NCBI RefSeq assembly: GCF_020621385.1
Contig: NZ_JAESVA010000018.1
Span: 1-64,000 of the forward strand
DNA from: Acidisoma cellulosilyticum
GTDB taxonomy: Bacteria > Pseudomonadota > Alphaproteobacteria > Acetobacterales > Acetobacteraceae
Direction: 5' to 3'
Length of the DNA stretch: 64,000 bases
The stretch's first letter is position 1; each line of letters opens with the position of its first letter. Below are positions 16,845-25,809 of this stretch, piece after piece. The notes beneath the pieces are model-generated. The model made no database searches. It saw only the letters and a program-made list of their open reading frames with translations, and had not been told where the DNA came from. The position numbers were made by a program, and so were the translations under genes.

Positions 16845-17759
16845 ATGACCAAATCGTTATTGCGCAACGCAGTCTATGCTTGCGCCACTCTTTCTTTAAT
16901 GGCCCTGCCTGCATTGGCGGCCGATCCTTTCGGCACAGCTGCACCGAAGCGCCAATCCAAGGGAACCATCATCGTGGGCTCCGCTAATTTTCCGGAAAGC
17001 CAGCTGATTGCCACAATCTATGCGAAGGCTTTGAAAAGTGCCGGCGTTCCTGTCGAAACTCACATGAACATTGGCAGCCGGGAGGTCTATATCCCCGCGC
17101 TGATCGATGGATCCATCGACCTGCTGCCTGAATATTCTGGGAGCATGCTGACCTATCTCGACAAAAACGCCACTGCGAGTTCTCCGACCGATGTTGCGAC
17201 CGCGCTGAAGGCAGCGCTGCCCAAAGGCGTTTCGATCCTGACACCATCTGCCGCCCAGGACGCAGATACCGTTACAGTGACGCAGGCGACGGCCACGAAG
17301 TATCACCTGGCGTCGATCGCCGATCTGAAGCCGGTTGCGGGCGATTTGGTATCGGGTGGTGCACCTGAGTGGCAGACACGGGAGGAAGGGGCGGTCGGGC
17401 TAACAAGGATCTACGGCGTCACATTTAAGTCTTTCAAGCCTTTGGACGAAGCCGGTCCGCTGACGCTATCTGCTCTTGTTAACGGCCAGGTGCAGGCGGC
17501 GGATGTCTATTCGACTGATCCGTCGATGGCTGCCGATCATCTTGTCGCGCTGTCCGATCCCAAGTCACTCTTCCCGGCGCAGAACGTCGTGCCAATCATC
17601 GCGACTGCGAAAGTAAATCCAATTGTAATCAAGACGCTCAATGCCGTCTCCGCCGCGCTGACGACCGATGATCTGATCAAGATGAACGTCGCTCTCGGCA
17701 ATCATGAGAGCTTCAACGAAGTCGCAAAGGATTGGCTAAAGGCCCATAATATCAAATAA
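16845..17759 (+). CDS. osmX: Osmoprotectant ABC transporter substrate-binding protein (OsmX/OpuCC-like)
   Basis: 304 residues beginning with a Sec signal peptide (MTKSLLRNAVYACATLSLMA, cleavage after ALA near residue 25). The mature protein starts the binding fold with KGTIIVGSANFPESQLIATI and has LIDGSIDLLPEYSGSMLTYL, the conserved segment of the OpuAC/ProX-type quaternary-amine family. A VQAADVYSTDPSMAADHLVA stretch near residue 220 forms the second lobe. There is no lipobox Cys, so it should be free in the periplasm. It closes the four-gene operon; the ligand (betaine, choline, carnitine) is not decidable here. Confidence 0.9.
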   Translation: MTKSLLRNAVYACATLSLMALPALAADPFGTAAPKRQSKGTIIVGSANFPESQLIATIYAKALKSAGVPVETHMNIGSREVYIPALIDGSIDLLPEYSGSMLTYLDKNATASSPTDVATALKAALPKGVSILTPSAAQDADTVTVTQATATKYHLASIADLKPVAGDLVSGGAPEWQTREEGAVGLTRIYGVTFKSFKPLDEAGPLTLSALVNGQVQAADVYSTDPSMAADHLVALSDPKSLFPAQNVVPIIATAKVNPIVIKTLNAVSAALTTDDLIKMNVALGNHESFNEVAKDWLKAHNIK

Positions 17760-17849
17760 TTTTCAAGCGATGACGTCTTGCAATTTTTTAGTTCGGTAAA
17801 GTGTCGTCGCTTTTTTAGTGTTATGTGCCGTATCGTGTGTTCGGCGGTC

Positions 17850-17885
17850 GATAGCAGCGGGGCACTGAATGGGCCCGCTGCTATC
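17850..17885. repeat. Perfect 12-bp inverted repeat in a 371-bp intergenic stretch
   Basis: GATAGCAGCGGG (17850-17861) is followed after 12 bases by its exact complement CCCGCTGCTATC (17874-17885). There is no T-run on either side, so it is not a classical terminator, but it may end the transporter transcript or act as an operator. The rest of 17760-18130 has no gene; the bases just before the next ATG carry GGGAG as a ribosome site. Confidence 0.6.
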
Positions 17886-18130
17886 AGCTTAACGACGCTG
17901 CTCAAAAAACATCGTCAAACTAACGAGGCATTATTACCGTGATCGGTCAATAGCGAAGTCGATTTTTGAACTCTTTCCCCTGAAAAGGCGGCTAACAAAC
18001 TCCTTTTCAAAAGGTGAAGATTATCAATATTACGCCCTTCAGTATGCAGACTGTGCTATTGATTAGACATTTGATAACATCGTCTACTGTGAACAGATTA
18101 TCGATACCTATACCAGTCTGGGAGATTTGA

Positions 18131-19450
18131 ATGACGCAGCAGATGCATCTTGGTGCATTTCTCTTTAATCTGGGCAATCATATCGCAGGCTGGCGAATGC
18201 CAGGCGTGCCAACCGAAGGGTTGATGGAATTCGAGTTTTATCGAAATCTTGCCGAGACTGCTGAACGCGGGAAGTTCGATCTTATCTTTCATTCTGACGG
18301 CCTTGGCATCAACGACAGCTATGACACAGTCCTACGCCATACGGTTGCGATTCGACCTGAGCCATTGACGCTTCTGTCAGCGCTCTCCGTCGTGACAAAG
18401 CGCGTAGGTCTGGCTGCGACCATTTCTACCTCTTATAACGAGCCATATCACATTGCCCGGAAGCTCGGGATGTTGGACTTTCTAAGTCATGGCCGAGCTG
18501 CACTCAATCTTGTTACATCCAGTACCGACCAAGAAGCACAAAATTTTGGCCAAATCCGTCATTTGTCCCATGCTGCACGGTACGAACGTGCACGAGAATT
18601 CGTCGATATCCTAAAGTTGTTGTGGGATAGCTGGGAGGATGGCGCAGTCATGTTTGATAAAGAAAGTGGCCGGGTCGCAGACCCAGCACGCATTCACGCT
18701 ATCGACTTTAGGGGTAAATACCTGTCTGTGCGTGGACCACTAAATATTCCGCGGCCACCGCAGGGGCATCCTATAATCATTCAAGCAGGAGTGTCTGCAG
18801 ATGGTCAGGATTTTGCTGCGCATGTAGCCGATATTGTTTTCAGCGTGGAGCGGTCGTTGGCCTCGGCTCAATCTTTCTACGCTGCTGCGCAGAAGCGTGT
18901 AGTAGCAGCAGGACGGCGCAAAGACGCCATGAAAATTATGCCCGGCCCGTTACCAATTATCGGGCGAACTCAAGCGGAAGCAGACGCGAAGGATCGCGCC
19001 CTCCAAGACCTTGTTCCTGAGTCTCTCGCTGTTTCCTATCTTTCTGACATCGTGCAGCACGACTTAACCCATTATCCTATAGACGGACCTTTACCGGACC
19101 TGCCCGCAAGTAATGGTGAGATGGGCCGACGGCAGATGATTTTGGATGAAGCGAATGTCGCCGGTACTACCATACGATCTCTCGCGGTGAAGATGGTACA
19201 AAATCGCGGGCATCTTCGCATCGTCGGCACGGCAGTAAAAATTGCTGATTTCATGGAAGATTGGTTCAAAAAGGGAGCATGTGATGGGTTCAATATCTTG
19301 GCACCTTTTCATCCCGGTGCGCTTGAAGAATTTGTCGATGAAGTCGTGCCAGAACTGCAACATCGAGGCCTATTTCGTAAAGATTATCAAGGCATTACTC
19401 TGAGAGATCATCTGGGCCTGCCACGATGCAATGACCGAAATCGAACGTGA
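18131..19450 (+). CDS. FMN-dependent NtaA/SnaA/DszA-family monooxygenase
   Basis: 439 residues of the luciferase-like flavin monooxygenase superfamily, two-component nitrilotriacetate monooxygenase branch: MHLGAFLFNLGNHIAGWRMP, FYRNLAETAERGKFDLIFHS, LSALSVVTKRVGLAATISTS, YNEPYHIARKLGMLDFLSHG, RAALNLVTSS and a C-terminal GTAVKIADFMEDWFKKGACD then FNILAPFHPGALEEFVDEVV. The length fits the family. Such enzymes need reduced FMN from a partner reductase, which is not encoded nearby. Typical substrates are sulfur- or nitrogen-containing organics. GGGAG lies six to seven bases before the start. Confidence 0.9.
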   Translation: MTQQMHLGAFLFNLGNHIAGWRMPGVPTEGLMEFEFYRNLAETAERGKFDLIFHSDGLGINDSYDTVLRHTVAIRPEPLTLLSALSVVTKRVGLAATISTSYNEPYHIARKLGMLDFLSHGRAALNLVTSSTDQEAQNFGQIRHLSHAARYERAREFVDILKLLWDSWEDGAVMFDKESGRVADPARIHAIDFRGKYLSVRGPLNIPRPPQGHPIIIQAGVSADGQDFAAHVADIVFSVERSLASAQSFYAAAQKRVVAAGRRKDAMKIMPGPLPIIGRTQAEADAKDRALQDLVPESLAVSYLSDIVQHDLTHYPIDGPLPDLPASNGEMGRRQMILDEANVAGTTIRSLAVKMVQNRGHLRIVGTAVKIADFMEDWFKKGACDGFNILAPFHPGALEEFVDEVVPELQHRGLFRKDYQGITLRDHLGLPRCNDRNRT

Positions 19451-20055
19451 CGCCATTGAATATTTGACGGTCTTTGGGAAAAGTATTTGCCATGTCCCGG
19501 GGAAGCGAGCAGCTGTCGATGGCTCGGATGAGGTCGTCTGATCGCTCAACAATGCGAGTGTTTGTCCGTTCGGAGCGCGAGCGGCGGTTGGCCGTGTCGA
19601 TATTCCTTAAAGAAGCCTTCCTCAAAGTGTGGGCACCTCGGCAGAGCCACGGAAGCTTAATTTGCAGTACTAATTGAACATCCCGGCGTCTAAGGAGGCA
19701 GCTTCTGTGGGCCGAAGGATGCAGACCAAAACACGGGTTAGCTCTATATTTTCAAAATTTTACCGGCGTCTCGGGGTTCTCTCTGCCCACAATTTAAGGA
19801 AGACCCACATTACTCCGCCAGCGACACTCCTATGTCGCCGAAGATTAATCTTCCCGATCTGGCATCAGTCTGACCAGGTTTTTGCACTTCCCGTGGAGCG
19901 TGGCACAAGGTAGCAAGGCTCAGTCAGTCTCGATGCTCTTGCGCTACTGCTGAAGCAAATACCTGCCTCCTACTCTGGGTCCAATTGAGCTTGCTAAGGC
20001 AATTTCTCGCATTCACACTTAAGGCTTGTGTCGAGCAAGCCGTGGAGTTGCAAAG
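19451..20055. other. 605-bp stretch with no recognised gene
   Basis: Short open frames on both strands (for instance 19474-19677 plus, 19395-19625 minus) lack ribosome sites and resemble no family I know. Base composition falls toward 19750-19800. This may hold the promoter of the MFS gene and degraded sequence after the monooxygenase. Confidence 0.4.
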
Positions 20056-21330
20056 TTGAGCGAGCGCCCTAATCTGCAGGCCTGGACAATCACTGTCCTC
20101 GTCTTTTTGTTCATGCTGACGAACTACGCGGATAAAGCCGTCTTCGGACTGTCCAGCACACATATCATCAAGGATCTTCACCTCAGCCACGCCCAATTCG
20201 GCCAGCTCGGGAGTGCCTTCTTCCTGCTATTTTCGATCTCCGGCGTCATCATCGGTTTCCTCGCCAATCGTGCCAATACTAAAGGCATCATGCTGGGCAT
20301 GAGCATCGTTTGGGCGCTAGCCCTGCTGCCTCTCAGTTTTGTTGGAACCTTCTCGGCCCTGTTTTGGAGCCGCGTCGTGCTCGGCGCGGCGGAAGGTCCT
20401 GCCTTCCCGATCGCCGTGCACGCCGTCTACAAGTGGTTCGGAGACAGCCATCGGGCGCTGCCGACCAGCCTCGTCGCTTGCGGCGCGGCCGTCGGCACGG
20501 GCGTCATTGCCCCCCTTCTCACCTGGGTCATCACGCAATACGGCTGGCACGCGACTTTCGGCCTTCTGGGCGTCGTCGGCCTCACCTGGGCGGTGCTTTG
20601 GCTGCTTGTCGGTGCCGACGGGCCCGTGGCCTCGTCAGCTGAAAGCGACGCGTTGGTAACACGGATTTCCTACTGGCGGCTGATTTTCAGCCGCACAATG
20701 ATCGGCGTCTGCCTCGCCGGCTTTGCCGCCTATTGGATCATCGCTTTGAATATCGTCTGGCTCGCCAATTACCTCATCAAAGCCATGCATCTCAGCCCGG
20801 GCGAAGCCGCTTGGATCATCGCCGTGCCTTCTATCCTGCAGATGATCCTTGCGCCGGCACTTGCCTATCTTTCGCAGAAGCTGACCGCCTTTGGCGTTTC
20901 GACACGCGTGTCGCGTGGCTTGCTCGGCACGGCTTGCGTAGTCATCGCAGGCGGTGCCATGATCTGCCTCTCGATTGTCGGCATGGGCGTCGCCAAAGTC
21001 GTTCTGGTGGGACTAAGCTTCTCAATCGGCAGCGTCATCTTTACCCTTGGCGCCACGCTGATCGGCGAAATATCGCCAGCCCCGCAGCGGGCGGCGATGC
21101 TCGGGATCATGAATTCCTTCCATACGCTGGCGGGATTATTCGCCCCAATCGCGATGGGGTTCGTCGTCGATATCGGGACCGACCCGGTGGCCGGCTTCCG
21201 GACCGGCTATATCGATGCCGGGCTCCTCGTCGTCGTCTTAGGTCTGACCGCAGCGATGCTTATCAATCCGGCCGCCGATCTGGCACGTTTTCGGCGCGCT
21301 GCCGTCACGCGTCTGCAAGCAATGGGTTGA
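20056..21330 (+). CDS. MFS transporter (anion:cation symporter-like)
   Basis: About 424 residues from TTG 20056 (GGAG nine bases upstream); a TTG at 20026 would add ten residues. Twelve hydrophobic segments are evident. The N-half reads TITVLVFLFMLTNYADKAVF and FGQLGSAFFLLFSISGVIIG, then a loop variant of the family motif (FLANRANTKGIMLG) and VLGAAEGPAFPIAVHAVYKW, the motif of the ACS branch that imports organic anions. The convergent lyase gene overlaps the last 26 bases. Proximity to the cyclodeaminase/lyase pair suggests, without proof, transport of an amino-acid-like or carboxylate substrate. Confidence 0.87.
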   Translation: MSERPNLQAWTITVLVFLFMLTNYADKAVFGLSSTHIIKDLHLSHAQFGQLGSAFFLLFSISGVIIGFLANRANTKGIMLGMSIVWALALLPLSFVGTFSALFWSRVVLGAAEGPAFPIAVHAVYKWFGDSHRALPTSLVACGAAVGTGVIAPLLTWVITQYGWHATFGLLGVVGLTWAVLWLLVGADGPVASSAESDALVTRISYWRLIFSRTMIGVCLAGFAAYWIIALNIVWLANYLIKAMHLSPGEAAWIIAVPSILQMILAPALAYLSQKLTAFGVSTRVSRGLLGTACVVIAGGAMICLSIVGMGVAKVVLVGLSFSIGSVIFTLGATLIGEISPAPQRAAMLGIMNSFHTLAGLFAPIAMGFVVDIGTDPVAGFRTGYIDAGLLVVVLGLTAAMLINPAADLARFRRAAVTRLQAMG

Positions 21331-22852
21331 GCGACAATCCGCGGAAACTCATGCGCAAAGCCGTCAATAGGGCACCGTCCTGAGCGATGGCGGTGATGAG
21401 GTCGACGTCCGGGCCCGTCTCCCGGTCCTCGTCCAGCTTCGGTACGCGCGCGCGAATAGCGGCATAAAGGATGGCCGTTGGCACTGAGAGGATCGGCTTG
21501 CCGCGCAGGTCCACCGCTTGCGCCGCCGTCATCGCCTCAATCGCGATCAACAGGCGCAGCGGCAACAACTGCTCCTCCAGCTTACGGATCGTCAATGGCG
21601 TATGTGGTGCATGATCCTCCACCGTCTCGGAAACCGGGATGGAATCAAGACTGGCCGGCGTCGCCTTCAGCCGAATTTCCGCATGGAGATAGGACGCTGT
21701 CTTTTGGAGCGCGTTGAACCCGACTGAGGGCCCACCGACGGGTGAGAGATATTTGGGCAGGCCGGACAGGCGCGCATCCATAAGCTTGACCGTCCGCTGA
21801 ATACTCGCGCTCGCGAGATGGCAAAGCGCGATCGCAAGGCTGTCGAAGGCAAGAGCGATGGCAGGCGTATGGTAATTTGCAGTCGAGAGGATGGTGCGAT
21901 CATCGGCGAGGACGAGAGGGTTGTCGGACGCCGTGTTGATTTCAAGCGTCACTGCCTCTGCCGCCGTATCGAAAGCCGTGAGCACCGGTCCATAGATTTG
22001 CGACAGGACGCGGAAGGAGAGCGCATCCTGAATCGAGCGTGATGATCCGTCGTAGAGATAGCTGCCGGCCAGAAGCTGCCGGAACATCGCGGCTGCTCGA
22101 ACCTGGCCGCCGGCCGGGCGGGCAACGGCCAAGCGCGCATCAAAGATCCCGGGATTGGCTGCGTAGCCTTCCAGCGACAGGGCGGCCGTCGCGGTACCGA
22201 AGATCAGCAGGTCCGCCAGCTCTGCCAAAACGACGGCCGCATGACCGCAACTGATCGCGCTGGTATTGAGAAGGCCAAGACCGTCTTTGGCCCCGAGCGC
22301 GACGCGGGACAATCCCGCGGCCGCCAGAGCTTCCGCGCCCGGCAGCAATTGTCCGTCGAACCAGGCCTGACCGTGCCCGATGACGACCGCCCCTATATGG
22401 GCAGCGAGGCCGAGATCCCCCGCACCGATCGAGCCGCGTCCCGGAACGCAGGGCGTGACGCCGCGATTGAACATCGCAATCATCCCGTCCAAGACCGCCG
22501 GTGATATGCCGGCGCCACCCTGAGCAAGGCCGATGATGCGGCAGAGCAGCTGGATACGCCCGACCCCCTGCGAAAACAGTGGGCCCACGCCGATCGTCCG
22601 GCCTCTGATCATCTGGACCTGAAAATCTGCGAGGGTGGCAGTGTCGAGCCGAAAGCCGAGATTGCCGCCAAGGCCGGTGTTGAGCCCATAGACCGGCTCA
22701 TCGCCTTCGGCATAGGCTTCAACCACCGCCCGCGACGCAGCTACGCGGGCAAGGGCGTCCAGACTCAACCGGATCTGTGTTGCACCCGCGGATGCCGCAA
22801 CGATCTCAGCTAGATCGATCGGTTGATCACCGATCTCCAACTGGTCGATCAA
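21305..22852 (-). CDS. Aromatic amino acid ammonia-lyase family protein with altered MIO motif
   Basis: 515 residues of the HAL/PAL/TAL superfamily. Conserved landmarks: PVYGLNTGLGGNLG (active-site Tyr loop), LLNTSAISCGHAAV, SIQDALSFRVLSQIYGPVL, NTASDNPLVL and FNALQKTASYLHAEIR. The cofactor site, normally Gly-Ser-Val-Gly-Ala-Ser-Gly-Asp-Leu, reads GRGSIGAGDLGLAAHIG: the serine of the Ala-Ser-Gly triad that cyclises to MIO is deleted, with register kept on both sides. A standard MIO group should not form. The TTG start overlaps the cyclodeaminase stop (TTGA), so the two are coupled. It may be a non-canonical lyase, a mutase, or have lost this activity. Confidence 0.85.
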   Translation of the reverse strand: MIDQLEIGDQPIDLAEIVAASAGATQIRLSLDALARVAASRAVVEAYAEGDEPVYGLNTGLGGNLGFRLDTATLADFQVQMIRGRTIGVGPLFSQGVGRIQLLCRIIGLAQGGAGISPAVLDGMIAMFNRGVTPCVPGRGSIGAGDLGLAAHIGAVVIGHGQAWFDGQLLPGAEALAAAGLSRVALGAKDGLGLLNTSAISCGHAAVVLAELADLLIFGTATAALSLEGYAANPGIFDARLAVARPAGGQVRAAAMFRQLLAGSYLYDGSSRSIQDALSFRVLSQIYGPVLTAFDTAAEAVTLEINTASDNPLVLADDRTILSTANYHTPAIALAFDSLAIALCHLASASIQRTVKLMDARLSGLPKYLSPVGGPSVGFNALQKTASYLHAEIRLKATPASLDSIPVSETVEDHAPHTPLTIRKLEEQLLPLRLLIAIEAMTAAQAVDLRGKPILSVPTAILYAAIRARVPKLDEDRETGPDVDLITAIAQDGALLTALRMSFRGLSLNPLLADA

Positions 22853-23865
22853 GCAAACCTCAAACGCTGACCGATATCGAGCCGCTTAGCCTTCTCCAGC
22901 ATGGCGTGGCCAAGCGCGATATCCGACAGCGATAATCCGCGATGCCAAAAAAGGATTGTCTCTGTTTCAGATTCCCGGCCGGCCTTGAGACCGGCGACGA
23001 TCTGGCCCATTTCCGCATGCAAGGTCTCCTCTGAGAGCTTGCCGGCCTCGACGTGAGCGCGCAGGCTTCCGAACTTGCCACCCTTGCACTGGCCCCAATC
23101 ATCAACCACCAGCTTGCTCATGATGTCGGTCAGCGACAGTTCTATCGCGCTCATCGTGCCATAGGGCATCACCAACGCCCCAGGTTTGATCCACTCGGTC
23201 CGTAGCATCGGTGTTGGCGCATCAAGTCGTGATGCCTCAACCACAATATCGGCGCCTTCGACGCAGCTTTGCCAGTCTTTCGTCGCGAAAACCGGCTTTC
23301 CGAGATCCTGCTCCAACCGCTGCGCGAATGGCTTATAACTTTCAGGACGGCGGGAATGCACACGGATCTCATCAAAATTGAAAAGGCTGTCGAGAAGGCG
23401 CACATTCCAATAGGCTGTTCCGCGCGCGCCAATATGGCCAAGGATTTTGGAATCCTTGCGGGCCAAGTACTTAGCACCAACTGCAGTAACGGCCCCGGTG
23501 CGCATGTCGGTAATGCCCGAAGCATCGAGGATGGCTTTCGGCGTTCCATTATACCGGTTGAGGAGTAGAAGGACCCCAAATTCGGACGGGAAGTTGATCT
23601 TGTAATTGTCGACGAAATCGCCGACGACTTTGACGCCTGCACTGTCGATCGCACCACCGATAGAACCGCGTAGCACGTTGAAATGACCACGGGCCACTCC
23701 AGGCTCCAGATGGACGCGCGGTTCAATCACCGTCTCGCCCCGCCCCTGTTCACCGAGAGAGGATTCGATGGCGCCGATGATTTCGGCGTCCGTCATCTTC
23801 AACTCCTCGATATCGAGACGGTTGAGGTAGTCGATATAGATGGGCGACATGCCGGGTGTGGACAT
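22849..23865 (-). CDS. Ornithine cyclodeaminase / mu-crystallin family protein
   Basis: 338 residues. The Rossmann region reads KILGHIGARGTAYWNVRLLD then FDEIRVHSRRPESYKPFAQR, and the dimerisation/active-site part carries LLLLNRYNGTPKAILDASGI, TDMRTGAVTAVGAKYLAR (conserved Arg-Thr-Gly-Ala) and VDDWGQCKGGKFGSLR (the Asp-x-x-x-Gln region). Relatives deaminate ornithine to proline, reduce ketimines, or act as alanine/2,3-diaminopropionate dehydrogenases. The glycine-rich motif is GARGTA rather than GxGxQA, as in many non-ornithine members. First gene of a two-gene operon with the lyase-like protein. Confidence 0.87.
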   Translation of the reverse strand: MSTPGMSPIYIDYLNRLDIEELKMTDAEIIGAIESSLGEQGRGETVIEPRVHLEPGVARGHFNVLRGSIGGAIDSAGVKVVGDFVDNYKINFPSEFGVLLLLNRYNGTPKAILDASGITDMRTGAVTAVGAKYLARKDSKILGHIGARGTAYWNVRLLDSLFNFDEIRVHSRRPESYKPFAQRLEQDLGKPVFATKDWQSCVEGADIVVEASRLDAPTPMLRTEWIKPGALVMPYGTMSAIELSLTDIMSKLVVDDWGQCKGGKFGSLRAHVEAGKLSEETLHAEMGQIVAGLKAGRESETETILFWHRGLSLSDIALGHAMLEKAKRLDIGQRLRFA

Positions 23866-23954
23866 TATAGTCTCTCAAACCTGATCAAATGCGAACCGAA
23901 AGCCTGGACGGTATGCTTTGCCGCCCGCAGGCGCAACCCGCCCTGCCCGGAGGG

Positions 23955-24578
23955 TCAAGGATGAGGAAGGTCGATCACGATCGGCCGGTGGTCTGACGGG
24001 CCGCGGGGAAGCGCACGGCCGGAGTTGGGTGAAACGGGCCGCCGGCTCAGGCAGCGGTCAAGCCGAAACGGCGCAAATCCTCTCGCCATATGCGTGACGC
24101 CGCGCGGGCCGACATCGGCAAAGCCGGCAAGCCGCGTGCGCCCGACCATATTAAAATCCCCCATGATCACGTCAACACCGGGATGCGCCTGCACAATATG
24201 GCGCAGTTGCCGCCGATTGCAGCGCTGCCCATGATCGAGGTGAACATTCGCGATCTGGATGCCCGAAGCTTCCAGGATGAGCGCAATGCGCGGACGTCCC
24301 CATTTAGGCCGGATCGGCCGCAGATCCCATTTCGACCCTGGCGGCAGGCTCAGCGTATCGACATGGAGGAAGCCGGCGGCGCTCCAGGCGGCGAGCCCGT
24401 TCAACCGGCCGGGCATTAGACAGCGGATATAGCTTCCGCCCAGATTTTGCAAACCATCGATTGCCGATGTCGCTTCCTGCAGCAGTAAAAGGTCCTGAGA
24501 TTGGCTGGCGATCAGTGACAGAACGTCAGCGAGGCTGGCGCCCCCCTTATGCAAAAGATTCCAGCTAAGAATCCTCAT
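23955..24578 (-). CDS. Endonuclease/exonuclease/phosphatase (EEP) family protein
   Basis: 207 residues from ATG 24578 (AGGAGA five bases upstream). The EEP fold is clear: MRILSWNLLHKGGASLADVL, LLLLQEATSAIDGL (catalytic Glu), IANVHLDHGQR, VIMGDFNMVGRTR (Asp-Asn) and GPSDHRPIVIDL (terminal His). No signal peptide. Substrate could be DNA, phosphoinositide-like or other phosphoesters. Divalent-metal dependence is expected from the family. It is upstream of the cyclodeaminase gene in the same direction but separated by 89 bases. Confidence 0.87.
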   Translation of the reverse strand: MRILSWNLLHKGGASLADVLSLIASQSQDLLLLQEATSAIDGLQNLGGSYIRCLMPGRLNGLAAWSAAGFLHVDTLSLPPGSKWDLRPIRPKWGRPRIALILEASGIQIANVHLDHGQRCNRRQLRHIVQAHPGVDVIMGDFNMVGRTRLAGFADVGPRGVTHMARGFAPFRLDRCLSRRPVSPNSGRALPRGPSDHRPIVIDLPHP

Positions 24579-24650
24579 GCATTCTCCTGATCCTTGTGCG
24601 CACAATTGAAGCCCGAGGCGTGAGGTGACAGGTCAGCCACTAAAAGCGAC

Positions 24651-24896
24651 TCACGCAGCCTTGGCACCGCCGTAGTCTTCCCAGCCGTCCCATGCCGCCT
24701 CCGTAAACGTGGTCAAAGCAGGCTCTATGCTCAGGAACTTCGTCTGAACCAGGCCAGTGAGCCCATCTAGCTGCACGTTAAGCTCACGGGTGAAGGCAAT
24801 CAGAGCAAGATCGCTCCTAAGGCGCCCGAAATGGTATCCTGCTTCGAGGCAATCTTCGATGGAAACCGGCGGGGCAATGCTGAGATGGGTGCTCAT
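24651..24896 (-). CDS. Small hypothetical protein, 81 aa, paralogue of the gene at 13568-13843
   Basis: MSTHLSIAPPVSIEDCLEAG, then YHFGRLRSDLALIAFTRELN, a central LDGLTGLVQTKF and the end TEAAWDGWEDYGGAK. It aligns along most of its length with the 91-aa protein at 13568-13843, including the AAW-x-x-W-E ending. No catalytic motif or membrane segment. It stands alone, 72 bases upstream of the EEP gene in the same direction. Confidence 0.6.
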   Translation of the reverse strand: MSTHLSIAPPVSIEDCLEAGYHFGRLRSDLALIAFTRELNVQLDGLTGLVQTKFLSIEPALTTFTEAAWDGWEDYGGAKAA

Positions 24897-25048
24897 TGTG
24901 GCGGCTTTTGGACGTTATTCAACGGATATGGGTCAGCCGCCGCCCTCTGCGCGATCTTGCCTGCCTCATTGATCTCGTGAGAAACTGCATTCTTCCGATA
25001 TCAGATTTGTGGTAAGTCTTGCCAGACGCCGCCGGCCGCCGCGACCTT

Positions 25049-25729
25049 TTAAGACGAACCCGCCGGCACCTTGCACCCCTTGGCCGTGTCGCCGTCGAGC
25101 AGAAGACCGATCTTGTCCAAGCCTGATGCGTCCAACGTGCCATGGGTCGTACGCCATGGCCCCTCCACAACGACAGGTACAGCGACCGATGACCCCACGA
25201 AGCGGGCCATCGGGTGTACCCGCAGCGCCATCGTCTCGGCCCCCATATTCACCTGCCCGGCGCCAACAAGCTGCAGATAGGTGCTATCGAGCGCGATGGT
25301 TTTTAAAACGCTAATGCCTTGGGTGAATTGATCGTTGATCACGAAACAACTGATGACGGTCTGCCCCGCCGCTGGCACGGTGATATGCAGCGCATCGAGC
25401 GATGCCTGAGCCAGCAGACGCAGCGTCACATTGCTGACGCTGGCTTGGCCCATGCCGACGGCAAGTGTCCCTGACAGGCTGCCGGCCATGGCGTAAGAGC
25501 TGCTGCCACGCGCTGTCACATTAGCGTCGAGAGCGAGATTGCCGGTGGCCGAGCCCGGAAGGCCAAGCCGCCCCGTCAGGAATGACAATGGCAGCGACGG
25601 CGCCTGCAACCGAAGCTGCATTGTGGGCGTCGCAGGGGTGGCATTGGCGCTCAGGCTCAAGGTCGCCCGCGCGGGTGGCGTGCCATTGGCGATGATCTCC
25701 AGCGGAAAACGGAAGCCTCGGTAGGGGTT
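25049..25729 (-). pseudogene. AsmA family protein, C-terminal remnant
   Basis: The open frame gives RGFRFPLEIIANGTPPARAT, LQLRAP-like LRLQAPSLPLSFLTGRLGLP, GSATGNLALDANVTARG, VPAAGQTVISCFVINDQFTQ, LKTIALDSTYLQLVGAGQVN and MALRVHPMARFVGSSVAVPV. This is the C-terminal domain of AsmA-type bridge-like lipid-transfer proteins. It begins just after a TAG at 25730-25732 and abuts the glycosyltransferase gene at 25810, so the large N-terminal part (usually 400 or more residues) is gone. A nearby frame (25521-25823) might hold scraps. Confidence 0.7.
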
Positions 25730-25809
25730 CTAAGATCGTCTCATGCGCGGAGTTTGCCCGCGCTACCCTTCCCAGCCACCTGACAGCACCATTTTCAGAT
25801 ACCTGGAAT

